Below are positions 23,432-31,090 of a stretch of DNA of 64,000 bases, piece by piece. The position numbers and the translations under genes are program-made. Position 1 is the first letter of the stretch. Each line of letters starts with the position of its first letter. The notes below the pieces were generated by a model. That model ran no database searches, was not told the origin of the DNA, and worked only from the letters and a program-made list of their open reading frames with translations. Source of the stretch: Bradyrhizobium sp. AUGA SZCCT0283 (GTDB lineage: Bacteria; Pseudomonadota; Alphaproteobacteria; Rhizobiales; Xanthobacteraceae); the NCBI RefSeq assembly GCF_018130385.1, contig NZ_JAFCLU010000022.1, positions 1 to 64,000 of the forward strand, in the 5' to 3' direction.

Positions 23432-25030
23432 TCATTCCCACTCAATCGTCCCCGGCGGCTTGCTCGTCACGTCGTACACCACCCGGTTGACGCCCTTCAC
23501 CTCGTTGATGATCCGCGTCGCGGTCTCGCCGAGGAATTTCATGTCGAAGGGATAGAAGTCGGCGGTCATGCCGTCGGTCGACGTCACCGCGCGCAGGCCC
23601 ACGACGTATTCGTAGGTGCGGCCGTCGCCCATCACGCCGACGGTCTTCACCGGCAGCAGCACGGCAAAGGCCTGCCAGATCTGGTCGTAGAGGCCGGCTT
23701 TACGGATCTGGTCGATATAGACGGCGTCGGCCTGACGCAGAATGTCGAGCTTTTCCTTCGTGATGTCGCCGGGGCAGCGGATGGCGAGGCCGGGGCCCGG
23801 GAACGGGTGGCGGCCGACGAAGATTTCGGGCAGGCCAAGTTCGCGGCCCAGCACGCGGACCTCGTCCTTGAACAGTTCGCGCAAGGGCTCGACCAGCTTC
23901 ATGTTCATGCGCTCAGGCAGACCGCCGACATTGTGGTGCGACTTGATGGTCACCGACGGGCCGCCGGTGAAGGAGACGCTCTCGATTACATCGGGATAGA
24001 GCGTGCCCTGGGCCAGGAAATCCGCGCCGCCGAGCTTTTTCGCTTCCGCGTCGAACACGTCGATGAACAGGCGGCCGATGGTCTTGCGCTTGATTTCGGG
24101 GTCGGTGACGCCGGCCAGCTCGCCGAGGAATTGTTTCGACGCATCAACATGCACCAGCGGGATGTTGTAGTGATGCCGGAACAGGTCGACGACGGTCTTG
24201 GCTTCATCAAGCCGCAGCATGCCGTGGTCGACGAACACGCAGGTGAGCTGGTCGCCGATCGCCTCGTGGATCAGCACCGCGGCGACAGCTGAATCGACGC
24301 CGCCGGACAGGCCGCAGATCACCCTGCCCTTGCCGACTTGCGCCCTGATCTTCTCGATCGCTTCCTCGCGGAAGGCGCGCATGGTCCAGTCGCCGGTAAG
24401 GCCGGCGACCTTGCGGACGAAATTGCGGATCAGTTTGGCGCCGTCGGGCGTGTGCACCACTTCGGGGTGGAACATCAGGCCGTAATACTTTCGCTTCTCA
24501 TCCTGGATCACCGCGAACGGCGCGTTCGGCGAGACGCCGGCCACCGTAAAGCCCGGCGGCATCTTGGTGATGCGGTCGCCGTGGCTCATCCAGACCGGAT
24601 GCTTTTCGCCCATCGACCAGGTGGATTCAAACAGGTTGCTTGCCGCCTTCACCTCGACATCGGCACGGCCGAATTCTCTGGCGTGGCCGCCCTCGACCTC
24701 GCCGCCGAGCTGGGCGGCCATGGTCATCTGGCCGTAGCAGATGCCGAGCACGGGAACGCCGGAATCGAAGATCAGTTGCGGCGCGCGCGGCGAGCCTTCC
24801 TCGTGCACCGATTCCGGGCCGCCGGAGAGGATCACCGCTTTCGGCTTCATCTCCTTGAAGGCAGCTTCCGCCTTCTGGAACGGGACGATTTCGGAATAGA
24901 CGCCCTCCTCGCGCACCCGGCGCGCGATCAGTTGCGTCACCTGACTGCCGAAATCGACAATCAGAATCTTGTCATGCGCCGAGGCCACGGAGGGCGCCGA
25001 CGACTCGCGGGCTTTTTGTGCTGCTGTCAT
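23432..25030 (-). CDS. guaA: GMP synthase (glutamine-hydrolysing)
   Basis: 532 residues. The enzyme converts XMP, ATP and glutamine to GMP, the last step of guanylate synthesis. The N-terminal class I amidotransferase has VDFGSQVTQLIARRVRE, LGICYGQM with the nucleophile Cys98, and FHPEVVHTPDGA with the His/Glu pair. The ATP-pyrophosphatase has LSGGVDSAVAA, and the C-terminal dimerisation domain ends VYDVTSKPPGTIEWE. Length and motifs are complete, so the gene is functional despite serving as an insertion site. Its last ~70 codons are repeated twice downstream. guaB, which makes XMP, lies at 33.0-34.5 kb. Confidence 0.97.
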   Translation of the reverse strand: MTAAQKARESSAPSVASAHDKILIVDFGSQVTQLIARRVREEGVYSEIVPFQKAEAAFKEMKPKAVILSGGPESVHEEGSPRAPQLIFDSGVPVLGICYGQMTMAAQLGGEVEGGHAREFGRADVEVKAASNLFESTWSMGEKHPVWMSHGDRITKMPPGFTVAGVSPNAPFAVIQDEKRKYYGLMFHPEVVHTPDGAKLIRNFVRKVAGLTGDWTMRAFREEAIEKIRAQVGKGRVICGLSGGVDSAVAAVLIHEAIGDQLTCVFVDHGMLRLDEAKTVVDLFRHHYNIPLVHVDASKQFLGELAGVTDPEIKRKTIGRLFIDVFDAEAKKLGGADFLAQGTLYPDVIESVSFTGGPSVTIKSHHNVGGLPERMNMKLVEPLRELFKDEVRVLGRELGLPEIFVGRHPFPGPGLAIRCPGDITKEKLDILRQADAVYIDQIRKAGLYDQIWQAFAVLLPVKTVGVMGDGRTYEYVVGLRAVTSTDGMTADFYPFDMKFLGETATRIINEVKGVNRVVYDVTSKPPGTIEWE

Positions 25031-25114
25031 GGACAGGAATTACGCGACGGGGCGCGGCCTCGCAACCGCGAGAAATGGCTGACCCACATTCTTTCTGGGG
25101 CATGGACAAAGGCT

Positions 25115-25139
25115 ATTAGGTAAGTATTATTGACCTAAT
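25115..25139. promoter_or_regulatory. Inverted repeat, candidate operator
   Basis: ATTAGGT (25115-25121) and ACCTAAT (25133-25139) are perfect complements around an 11-base AT-rich centre. The repeat lies 49 bases upstream of the NTF2-like gene at 25188 and 85 bases upstream of the divergent guaA start. It has the size of a dimeric TetR/MarR-type site. No regulator gene is adjacent. Confidence 0.5.
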
Positions 25140-25187
25140 TTGCCCATGGGCCTCTCGCGGGGCCAATCGAGAGCGAATGGAGGAACC

Positions 25188-25562
25188 ATGCAAAGCCAGC
25201 ATTACGCGGCGTCCGACCTCGCCGCCCTCGGCCGGGAGTGGATATCAGCCTGGAACTCGCACGACCTCGAGCGCATCCTCGCGCTCTATGCCGAGGATGC
25301 CGAGATGACCTCCGACCGCATTCAGGCGCTGGGTCTTTCGGCCAGCGGCACGCTCCGCGGCAAGGCGAGCTTGCGGATGTACTGGAGCAAGGCGTTCCAG
25401 CTCTTGCCCAATTTGCATTTCGATCTGATCGACACCTATGTCAGCCCCGACAGCGTGGTCGTGTTTTACCACAACGAGCGCGGCGCGCAGATCTGCGAAT
25501 ATCTTCGGCTCGATGCGGAGGGAAAGATCCGGCAGGGTTCGGCGAACCATCTCGCGCATTGA
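25188..25562 (+). CDS. NTF2-like (SnoaL-type) protein
   Basis: 124 residues from ATG 25188, preceded by GGAGG; in-frame starts upstream lack such a site. LGREWISAWNSHDLERILALYAEDAEM is the opening helix pair of the SnoaL/NTF2 cone fold, and the sheet follows (LRGKASLRMYWSKAFQL, FDLIDTYVSPDSVVVFYH, QICEYLRLDAEGKIRQG). Single-domain proteins of this type are small-molecule-binding or isomerase-like proteins of unknown substrate. The gene is divergent from guaA and may be controlled by the inverted repeat at 25115-25139. Confidence 0.85.
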   Translation: MQSQHYAASDLAALGREWISAWNSHDLERILALYAEDAEMTSDRIQALGLSASGTLRGKASLRMYWSKAFQLLPNLHFDLIDTYVSPDSVVVFYHNERGAQICEYLRLDAEGKIRQGSANHLAH

Positions 25563-25581
25563 CGGATGAAGCACCCACCAT

Positions 25582-25693
25582 CGTCATTGCGAGCGAAGCG
25601 AAGCAATCCATCTCACCACGCGAAGAAAGAGTGGATTGCTTCGTCGCTTCGCTCCCTTGCGCAAACGCTTCGCGTTTGTCGCAGGCAATGACG
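25582..25693. repeat. Palindromic element, family A
   Basis: Starts CGTCATTGCGAGCGAAGCG; the second arm is split by an inserted hairpin (GCGCAAACGCTTCGCGTTTG) before GCAATGACGG. It separates the NTF2-like gene from the cupin gene. Confidence 0.8.
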
Positions 25694-25737
25694 GAGGCGA
25701 GAGCTACCCCACTCCCCTTACCTCAGGATTATCCCGC

Positions 25738-26070
25738 ATGAAGATTCCGACACTGCCCTTCACTGTCACCGACTGGAGCCAGATCGAAGCGACCAAACAT
25801 CCCGGTGAAACCGGTGAAGCGCTGTGGCGCACGCTCAACATCGGCGATCTGCGCGTGCGGATGGTCGAGTATTCGCCGGGCTATTTCGCCGATCACTGGT
25901 GCGACCGCGGCCACGTGCTCTATGTGCTGGAGGGCGAACTCAATACCGAATTGCGCGACGGACGCACGTTCAAGCTCAAGGCGGGCATGAGCTACCAGGT
26001 CTCGGACTTCGGCGACGCCGCGCATAGGTCATCGACGAAGACGGGGGCGAAGTTGTTTATCGTGGATTAA
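25738..26070 (+). CDS. Small cupin with DHWC motif
   Basis: 110 residues from ATG 25738. The N-terminus PTLPFTVTDWSQIEATKHPG leads into a single cupin with FADHWCDRGHVLYVLEGELN (DHWC followed by GH, a known small cupin family named after this motif) and a final GMSYQVSDFGDAAHRS carrying the second His. No signal peptide is present, so it is cytosolic. Family members bind a metal but have no assigned reaction. It lies directly behind a palindromic element and has no visible operon partner. Confidence 0.85.
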   Translation: MKIPTLPFTVTDWSQIEATKHPGETGEALWRTLNIGDLRVRMVEYSPGYFADHWCDRGHVLYVLEGELNTELRDGRTFKLKAGMSYQVSDFGDAAHRSSTKTGAKLFIVD

Positions 26071-26128
26071 GGGCTGGTGACGACCGGCCGTCGGACGAAA
26101 GATATTTTTCCGCGTGTCCCATGGTTGA

Positions 26129-26235
26129 CCGTCACCCTGAGGAGCGCGCTCTCGCGCGCGTCTCGAAGGGCGACAGCCCGGCTGTGGCCGCATCCTTCGA
26201 GGCTCGCCGAAGACGGCGAGCACCTCAGGATGACG
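26129..26235. repeat. Palindromic element, family D (GTCACCCTGAGGAGC type)
   Basis: An imperfect inverted repeat with outer arms GTCACCCTGAGG and CCTCAGGATGAC, and inner arms around CGAAGG/CCTTCG. It extends into the 3' end of the methyltransferase gene, whose last codons and stop are supplied by the element. A related copy is at 52421-52522. Confidence 0.8.
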
Positions 26236-27532
26236 ATACCTTCCTCAGCACCGACACAAAAAATCCGTCGGTCCCAGTCCGGCGCGGCGTCATCAGCCAG
26301 CCTTCCGGGGATCGCAGCGCCGCCTTCTCAAAATCTTCCGCCTTGTCCCAGAGCACGCTCGCCGTCTCGTTCAATGGCTGAATCGAAAACTCCGGATGGC
26401 GGCTGAGAAAGCTGCGCACCTGGTCGCCGTTTTCCGCAGGGAGCACCGAGCAGGTGACATAGGCGATGCGGCCGCCGGGCTTGACCAGGGCTGCCGCGCG
26501 ATCAAGCACTTCGGCCTGATCCTTCAAGCGGACTTCGAGCGCGCCCGGACGCATGCGCCATTTGGCGTCGGGGTTGCGGCGCCAGGTGCCGGTGCCGGTG
26601 CAGGGCGCGTCGATCAGCACGAGATCGGCTGAGGCCTTGATGTCGGCCAATGGATCACTGTCCCCTTTCGGCGCGCGGACATCGGCGTTGTGGACGCCGG
26701 CGCGCGAGAGCCGCTCGTAGATCGGGGCGAGCTGGCGCTTGTCGTGGTCGGTCGCGATCAACCTGCCCTTGCCCTGCATCATCGCGGCAAGCGCCAGCGT
26801 CTTGCCGCCGGCGCCGGCGCAGAGGTCGATCACCTGTTCGCCGGGCTTTGCGGCCGTAAACAGCGCCGCCAGTTGCGAGCCCTCGTCCTGCACTTCGACC
26901 GCGCCCTTGATGAAATCCTCCTCGGCATGGATGCCGGGATTGCGCGCGTCGGCGCCGAGTTCGATGCGCAGGCCGATCGGCGACCACGGCGTCGGCGTGG
27001 CGCCGAGATGCTTGAGCGAAGCCAGCACCTTTTCGCGCTTGGCCTTCAGCGTGTTGACGCGCAGATCGAGCGGCGCGCGGCTCGCCATCGCGGTGGCCTC
27101 CGCCACGCGGTCGTCGCCGAACACGGCAGCCAGCGGCGCATCCAGCCACTCCGGATAGTCGCCGGCGATGTGCGGCGGCGCGTCGTCGAGAGTTCGAGAT
27201 GTGAGCGCGGATCGTTCGGCCTCGCTCAGCGGCTCCGGCGCGAAACGCCCGCCGTCGCACAGCGCGGCGATGGCGTCGGCATCCATGCCGCGTTCAAGCT
27301 TGAGCATGCCGAGCACGCGCGCGCGCGCCGTGTCCGCATCCATCAGCCAGGCGCTCGACGCCCGCCGCCGCAGCACGTCCCAGATCAGGCCTGATATCGC
27401 GGCGCGATCGCCCGATCCGGCGTAGCGGTGCGCGGTGCCCCACTCCTTCAGCGCTTTGGCCGCGGGAACGCGTTGCGCGTCGATGGTCTCGATCAGTTCG
27501 ATGGCGGCGGACAGCCGGGCAGCAGGGGTCAT
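26225..27532 (-). CDS. RsmB/NOP-family rRNA (cytosine-5) methyltransferase
   Basis: 435 residues from ATG 27532 (MTPAARLSAAIELIET); the upstream GGAAAG site supports this start. The N-terminal ~130 residues are a NusB-like all-helical domain (RVPAAKALKEWG, ISGLIWDVLRR). The methyltransferase part has DLCAGAGGKTLALAAMM (SAM site), LVLIDAPCTGTGTWRRNP (first Cys, motif IV) and YVTCSVLPAENGDQV (catalytic Cys, motif VI). It methylates cytosine in rRNA. The last three codons and the stop come from the repeat at 26129-26235. Confidence 0.9.
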   Translation of the reverse strand: MTPAARLSAAIELIETIDAQRVPAAKALKEWGTAHRYAGSGDRAAISGLIWDVLRRRASSAWLMDADTARARVLGMLKLERGMDADAIAALCDGGRFAPEPLSEAERSALTSRTLDDAPPHIAGDYPEWLDAPLAAVFGDDRVAEATAMASRAPLDLRVNTLKAKREKVLASLKHLGATPTPWSPIGLRIELGADARNPGIHAEEDFIKGAVEVQDEGSQLAALFTAAKPGEQVIDLCAGAGGKTLALAAMMQGKGRLIATDHDKRQLAPIYERLSRAGVHNADVRAPKGDSDPLADIKASADLVLIDAPCTGTGTWRRNPDAKWRMRPGALEVRLKDQAEVLDRAAALVKPGGRIAYVTCSVLPAENGDQVRSFLSRHPEFSIQPLNETASVLWDKAEDFEKAALRSPEGWLMTPRRTGTDGFFVSVLRKVSSS

Positions 27533-27604
27533 CAAAAACTTTCCGATAGCGTTTTCAAGCGAAGTGGGTACCGGTTCGCGTGAAGAAAACGCGTCAAACA
27601 AAGA

Positions 27605-28027
27605 TTAAATCAGAAGCAGGAGCTTCAGCGCGAAGTAGATCCACATCGCCAGCAGCACCAGCACGCCGGCAAACCAGGCCAGGCTGCGCTGCTGGATGTT
27701 GTTCGACGTGACGAAAATGCCGGCATGGGCAAATCGTGTCACCACGAACACCCAGGACATCAGCACGATGAAGAGATCGGCCCGGCGCAGCGGCAGCGCC
27801 AGCGCGATCAGGAAGTAGAACAGGAGCGGTACTTCGAACTGATTGCTGAAGCAATTGCCGATCTGGGCCACGCGGACCGGATATTTCGGCTGGCCCGCCG
27901 CGATGTCCTTCAGGCTGGTTTCCCGGGCCTTCACCGCGCGGGTGCGGGCCGTCACCATCCACAGCAGCAGGAAGAAAGTGAGCCCGACCGAGACGAAGAC
28001 CGGCAGCAAAACCATCTGAACCGACAT
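27605..28027 (-). CDS. MAPEG-family membrane protein
   Basis: 140 residues from ATG 28027, with a GGGGGAG site. Four hydrophobic helices match the eicosanoid/glutathione-metabolism MAPEG layout: MVLLPVFVSVGLTFFLLLWM, then a loop ending NCFSNQFEVPLLFYFLIALALP (NxxExPxxF pattern: N-Q-FE-VP), DLFIVLMSWVFVVTRFAHAG, and a final LAWFAGVLVLLAMWIYFALK. The protein is an inner-membrane trimer by family precedent. Bacterial members have no agreed substrate. It lies 72 bases from the methyltransferase start, on the same strand. Confidence 0.85.
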   Translation of the reverse strand: MSVQMVLLPVFVSVGLTFFLLLWMVTARTRAVKARETSLKDIAAGQPKYPVRVAQIGNCFSNQFEVPLLFYFLIALALPLRRADLFIVLMSWVFVVTRFAHAGIFVTSNNIQQRSLAWFAGVLVLLAMWIYFALKLLLLI

Positions 28028-28111
28028 GAGAATCTCCCCCGAAACCTGCACCACACCTCAAAGCAATAACGAGGCGCCCTTCGCCTGACAAATCCGCTTG
28101 TCCGGGCTCGC

Positions 28112-28172
28112 TTGAACCACAAACCGAGCCTTTTGAACCACAGCTCAAGGCTTTGAACCACAGCTCAAGGCT
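28112..28172. repeat. Three-copy ~20-bp tandem repeat
   Basis: TTGAACCACAGCTCAAGGCT occurs exactly twice head to tail (28133-28152 and 28153-28172). A third, diverged copy (TTGAACCACAAACCGAGCC) precedes them at 28112. The unit contains the small inverted repeat TTGA...TCAA. It lies between the divergent MAPEG and hypothetical genes. Confidence 0.8.
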
Positions 28173-28243
28173 TGGCGACCAACTATCGAGAATTCCGATG
28201 GTTCTGGGCTCGAACCGGCCCTGAAGCAACCCGCGAGCAGGCG

Positions 28244-28933
28244 ATGAACATCACCTCCCCGATCCTGACCGGCGCAGCCAACGCAACCGAGCTGCCCGGC
28301 GACACCGTGACCTCCTTTCTTGGGGCGTTCGGGGCCGGTAGCCCGGACGGCGGACTTGGCGTGATCATGTCGGCCCTGGCCGGCGTCGCCGCAGCGCTGG
28401 CGGTCGCGATCACGCTGTCGGTCTATTTCCGCAGCGGCTACCGCAGCCGGCGCGATCTGGTGAAGCACGGGCTTGCCGCCTCCGCCGTGCTCGTGCTGCT
28501 CGCTTTCGTGATCTCGGACATGCGGAACGCGGCGCTGGCCTATCTCGGCCTCAATCCGGCAAAGCCCGCCGTCGAATTTGAAATCCGCCTGCCGAAGGCG
28601 GCGCTCACGACGGCCACCGATACCCAGGTCGAATTGCTGACCGATCGAAACCAGAAACTTGCAAAGGTTCAGGAGGCGCTCGCCTCGACCCCCGACGGCC
28701 GCAGCATCTTGCGGGGGACCGTGACGCTCGATTACCGCACCACGGAACGCATGATGGTAGTGAACCTGCCGGGCCAGGGCCAGAGCACGTTCCGGCTGCG
28801 GCTGCCCGCAAGCCCTTCGCATTCCGACCAGTTCGGACCGTGGCACCTCGCGGACGGCATCATCCCCGTCAACGGCGGCGCGGTGACGTCAGAGCTTCAT
28901 GACGCCTTCGCGATCCGCTACCGCGTGCACTGA
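28244..28933 (+). CDS. Hypothetical membrane-anchored protein
   Basis: 229 residues from ATG 28244. After a Gly-rich N-terminus there is one hydrophobic segment (VIMSALAGVAAALAVAITLSV), a basic loop (FRSGYRSRRDLVKHG), and a second (LAASAVLVLLAFVISDM). The remaining ~140 residues are soluble and beta-rich (VEFEIRLPKAALTTATDTQV, GTVTLDYRTTERMMVVNLP). By the positive-inside rule both termini would be outside, so the C-terminal domain is probably periplasmic. No family was recognised. The ribosome binding site is weak. Confidence 0.6.
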   Translation: MNITSPILTGAANATELPGDTVTSFLGAFGAGSPDGGLGVIMSALAGVAAALAVAITLSVYFRSGYRSRRDLVKHGLAASAVLVLLAFVISDMRNAALAYLGLNPAKPAVEFEIRLPKAALTTATDTQVELLTDRNQKLAKVQEALASTPDGRSILRGTVTLDYRTTERMMVVNLPGQGQSTFRLRLPASPSHSDQFGPWHLADGIIPVNGGAVTSELHDAFAIRYRVH

Positions 28934-29168
28934 CGCGCGCGGGCGCTCGCGCAACTGGCCGCGCTGATATTGGCCGCAACAATCGGTTTCGCCACAATCA
29001 TGGCGATCGCCGTCCCCCGCCGGCGTCGGTGTGCCCGCCAGCATGCAGATGGCGTTGCCCATACGCATCAAGAAGCAAAAGACGGCCAGACCGCGGGGCA
29101 CATTTGCTTTGACGGGAACAACCGGCGCTTTACTCTGTCCGTGACGGTCGCCAAAAAAGAGCAGCCGC

Positions 29169-29185
29169 AGGAGGATTATAACTTG
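29169..29185 (+). promoter_or_regulatory. Ribosome binding site that fixes a TTG start
   Basis: AGGAGG at 29169-29174 is eight bases before TTG 29183-29185, in frame with the hydrolase gene. No ATG or GTG in frame downstream is close to a comparable site, and upstream codons are unlike the family. The gene therefore probably starts with TTG. Confidence 0.65.
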
Positions 29186-30163
29186 CGATTTCGCGATCAG
29201 GACATTGTTTTCGCCAACGGCGCCGACGGACCCAGCAAGGGACAGAATTTCGAAATTCCCACCGCCAATCCTGCCAACTACTTCCACGTTATCAGCAATT
29301 CCACCGGCCTGGCGAAGCTTGCGATCGACGGCAAGCTGTTCCTGCCGGCCTCGAACAACCGCAAACGCAACGGAAAATTGCCGCTTGTCATGGTGGTGCC
29401 GGGCAGCCTCGGCGTCGCGCCCTCGCACCTCGCTCATGCCGAGACGGTCGTCGGCGACGGCTTTGCGGCGTTTGTGCTCGACAGCTTTGGCGCGCGCGAT
29501 GTGACGTCCACCGTCGCCAACCAGACCCAGTTCTCGTTTGCTGCCAGCGCCTACGACGTGCTGGCGGCCTGGCAGGTGCTGTCGGCCCATCCGGAGATCG
29601 ACGCCTCCCGGATCGGCGCGCAAGGCCACAGCCGTGGCGGCTCGGCGGTGCTGACGGCGGCGACGCGCCGCTTTGCCGATGCCGTGGTCGGTGCCGGCGC
29701 CGGTTTTCGCAGCGTGCTCGCGGCCTATCCCTGGAGCGGCCACCAGTTCCTCGATCCATCCGTCGATGAAACCGAAATCCGCGTCATCATGGGGGATGCC
29801 GATGAATGGTGCTCGCCGATGCAGGTGCAGGGCCATTGCCAGGCCATTCGCCTTTCCGGCGGAAGAGCGACGATGCGGCTGATCGGCGGCGCGCAGCACA
29901 GCTTTGATCGCGGCACTGGTATCGAGAATGTTCCCGACGCATCCGTCTCTCCCGCTGCGCCGACGGCCTATATCGCCAATGACGGCGCCTTCATCCATCC
30001 GCTTCACGGTGTCGCGGACAGCAAGCTGACCGACCGGGACCTCATGATCTACGCGCTGAAGGCCGGCTACGGCCGCAAGGGAGCGAAGATCGGAAGCCGC
30101 GACGGCGACGCCGAACTGTTCAAGGCGGATATGCTGGCGTTCTGGAGAAGGACGCTGGGCTGA
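29183..30163 (+). CDS. Alpha/beta-hydrolase (dienelactone-hydrolase-like)
   Basis: 326 residues with the TTG start described above. LPLVMVVPGSLGV is the first central strand with the oxyanion-hole loop. IGAQGHSRGGSAVL carries the nucleophile elbow GHSRGG with Ser. Late in the sequence RVIMGDADEWCSP gives a catalytic Asp and IGGAQHSFD the His, the layout of dienelactone-hydrolase-like enzymes. The protein lacks a signal peptide from this start. It lies 249 bases after the membrane protein, on the same strand. Substrate unknown. Confidence 0.82.
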   Translation: MRFRDQDIVFANGADGPSKGQNFEIPTANPANYFHVISNSTGLAKLAIDGKLFLPASNNRKRNGKLPLVMVVPGSLGVAPSHLAHAETVVGDGFAAFVLDSFGARDVTSTVANQTQFSFAASAYDVLAAWQVLSAHPEIDASRIGAQGHSRGGSAVLTAATRRFADAVVGAGAGFRSVLAAYPWSGHQFLDPSVDETEIRVIMGDADEWCSPMQVQGHCQAIRLSGGRATMRLIGGAQHSFDRGTGIENVPDASVSPAAPTAYIANDGAFIHPLHGVADSKLTDRDLMIYALKAGYGRKGAKIGSRDGDAELFKADMLAFWRRTLG

Positions 30164-30231
30164 ACCTTCATGCACTCCCGTCATCGTTCCGACTTCAGGT
30201 CCGGTATGATTAGACTTGAGAGGATTGTTGC

Positions 30232-31071
30232 ATGCACGAATTCCGCCTGACGCAAATTTCCGATACCCACCTCGCCCGCCGCCTGCAAAAGCTCACCGAC
30301 AATTTTCATCGCGTCAGCGAGCACATCGATGCGACGCGGCCGGATCTTGTCATCAACAGCGGCGATCTCGCGTTCGACGCGCCGACGAGCCGGGATGATC
30401 TGAAGTTTGCAAAGGAACTGCACGACGCGCTGCCGGTACCGTGCCGGCACCTGCCCGGCAATCACGACGTCGGCGACAACCCGACCGCCGTCAGTCCCGT
30501 GCCAAAGCAACTGGCGACCGAACAAGAGCGGCAGAACTATCTGTCCGTGATCGGCGAAGACCGCTGGCGCTTCGATGCGGCGGGTTGGAGCTTTATCGGA
30601 TTGAACTCGCTGATCATGAATACCGGAATCGAGAGCGAGGCCGAGCAGTTCGGCTGGTTGGCTTCAGAGCTTGGACGCATCAACGGCAGACCAGTCGCGC
30701 TGTTCCTGCACAAGCCGCTTTATCTGAACACGCCTGATGATCCCGAAGCGGCCGAAACGGCAATCCGCTATGTGCCGCAGCCACGGCGCAGAAGTTTGAT
30801 CGAGATGTTTTCGGCGGTCGATCTGCGGCTGGTGGCCTCCGGTCACATCCATCAGCGCCGCGACTTCACCTTTGGCCAAACCCGCCATGTCTGGGCGCCG
30901 TCGACCGGCTTCATCCTTCCCGAAAGGATTCAGCCGGTCATTGGCACGAAGGAAGTCGGGCTGGTGGAGTATCGCTTTGCGCCCGACAGTTTTGAAGTCC
31001 GCCACGTCAGGGTGCCCGGCCAGATCGATGTCGGGCTGGACGAGCTGCTCGGCAAGGCGGCGAAGAACTAG
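30232..31071 (+). CDS. Calcineurin-like metallophosphoesterase
   Basis: 279 residues. The five metal-binding motifs are present in order: RLTQISDTHLARRL (Asp, His), VINSGDLAFDAP (Asp), LPGNHDVGDN (Asn, His), VALFLHKPLY (His) and LVASGHIHQRRD (GHxH). The size and the QISDTHL start match CpdA-type cyclic-nucleotide phosphodiesterases, but related enzymes hydrolyse other phosphoesters. If cyclic AMP is its substrate it would oppose cyclases such as the one at 5018; this is only a possibility, since the genes are unlinked. No signal peptide. Confidence 0.88.
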   Translation: MHEFRLTQISDTHLARRLQKLTDNFHRVSEHIDATRPDLVINSGDLAFDAPTSRDDLKFAKELHDALPVPCRHLPGNHDVGDNPTAVSPVPKQLATEQERQNYLSVIGEDRWRFDAAGWSFIGLNSLIMNTGIESEAEQFGWLASELGRINGRPVALFLHKPLYLNTPDDPEAAETAIRYVPQPRRRSLIEMFSAVDLRLVASGHIHQRRDFTFGQTRHVWAPSTGFILPERIQPVIGTKEVGLVEYRFAPDSFEVRHVRVPGQIDVGLDELLGKAAKN

Positions 31072-31090
31072 CCGATCAACGCCGGAAGGC

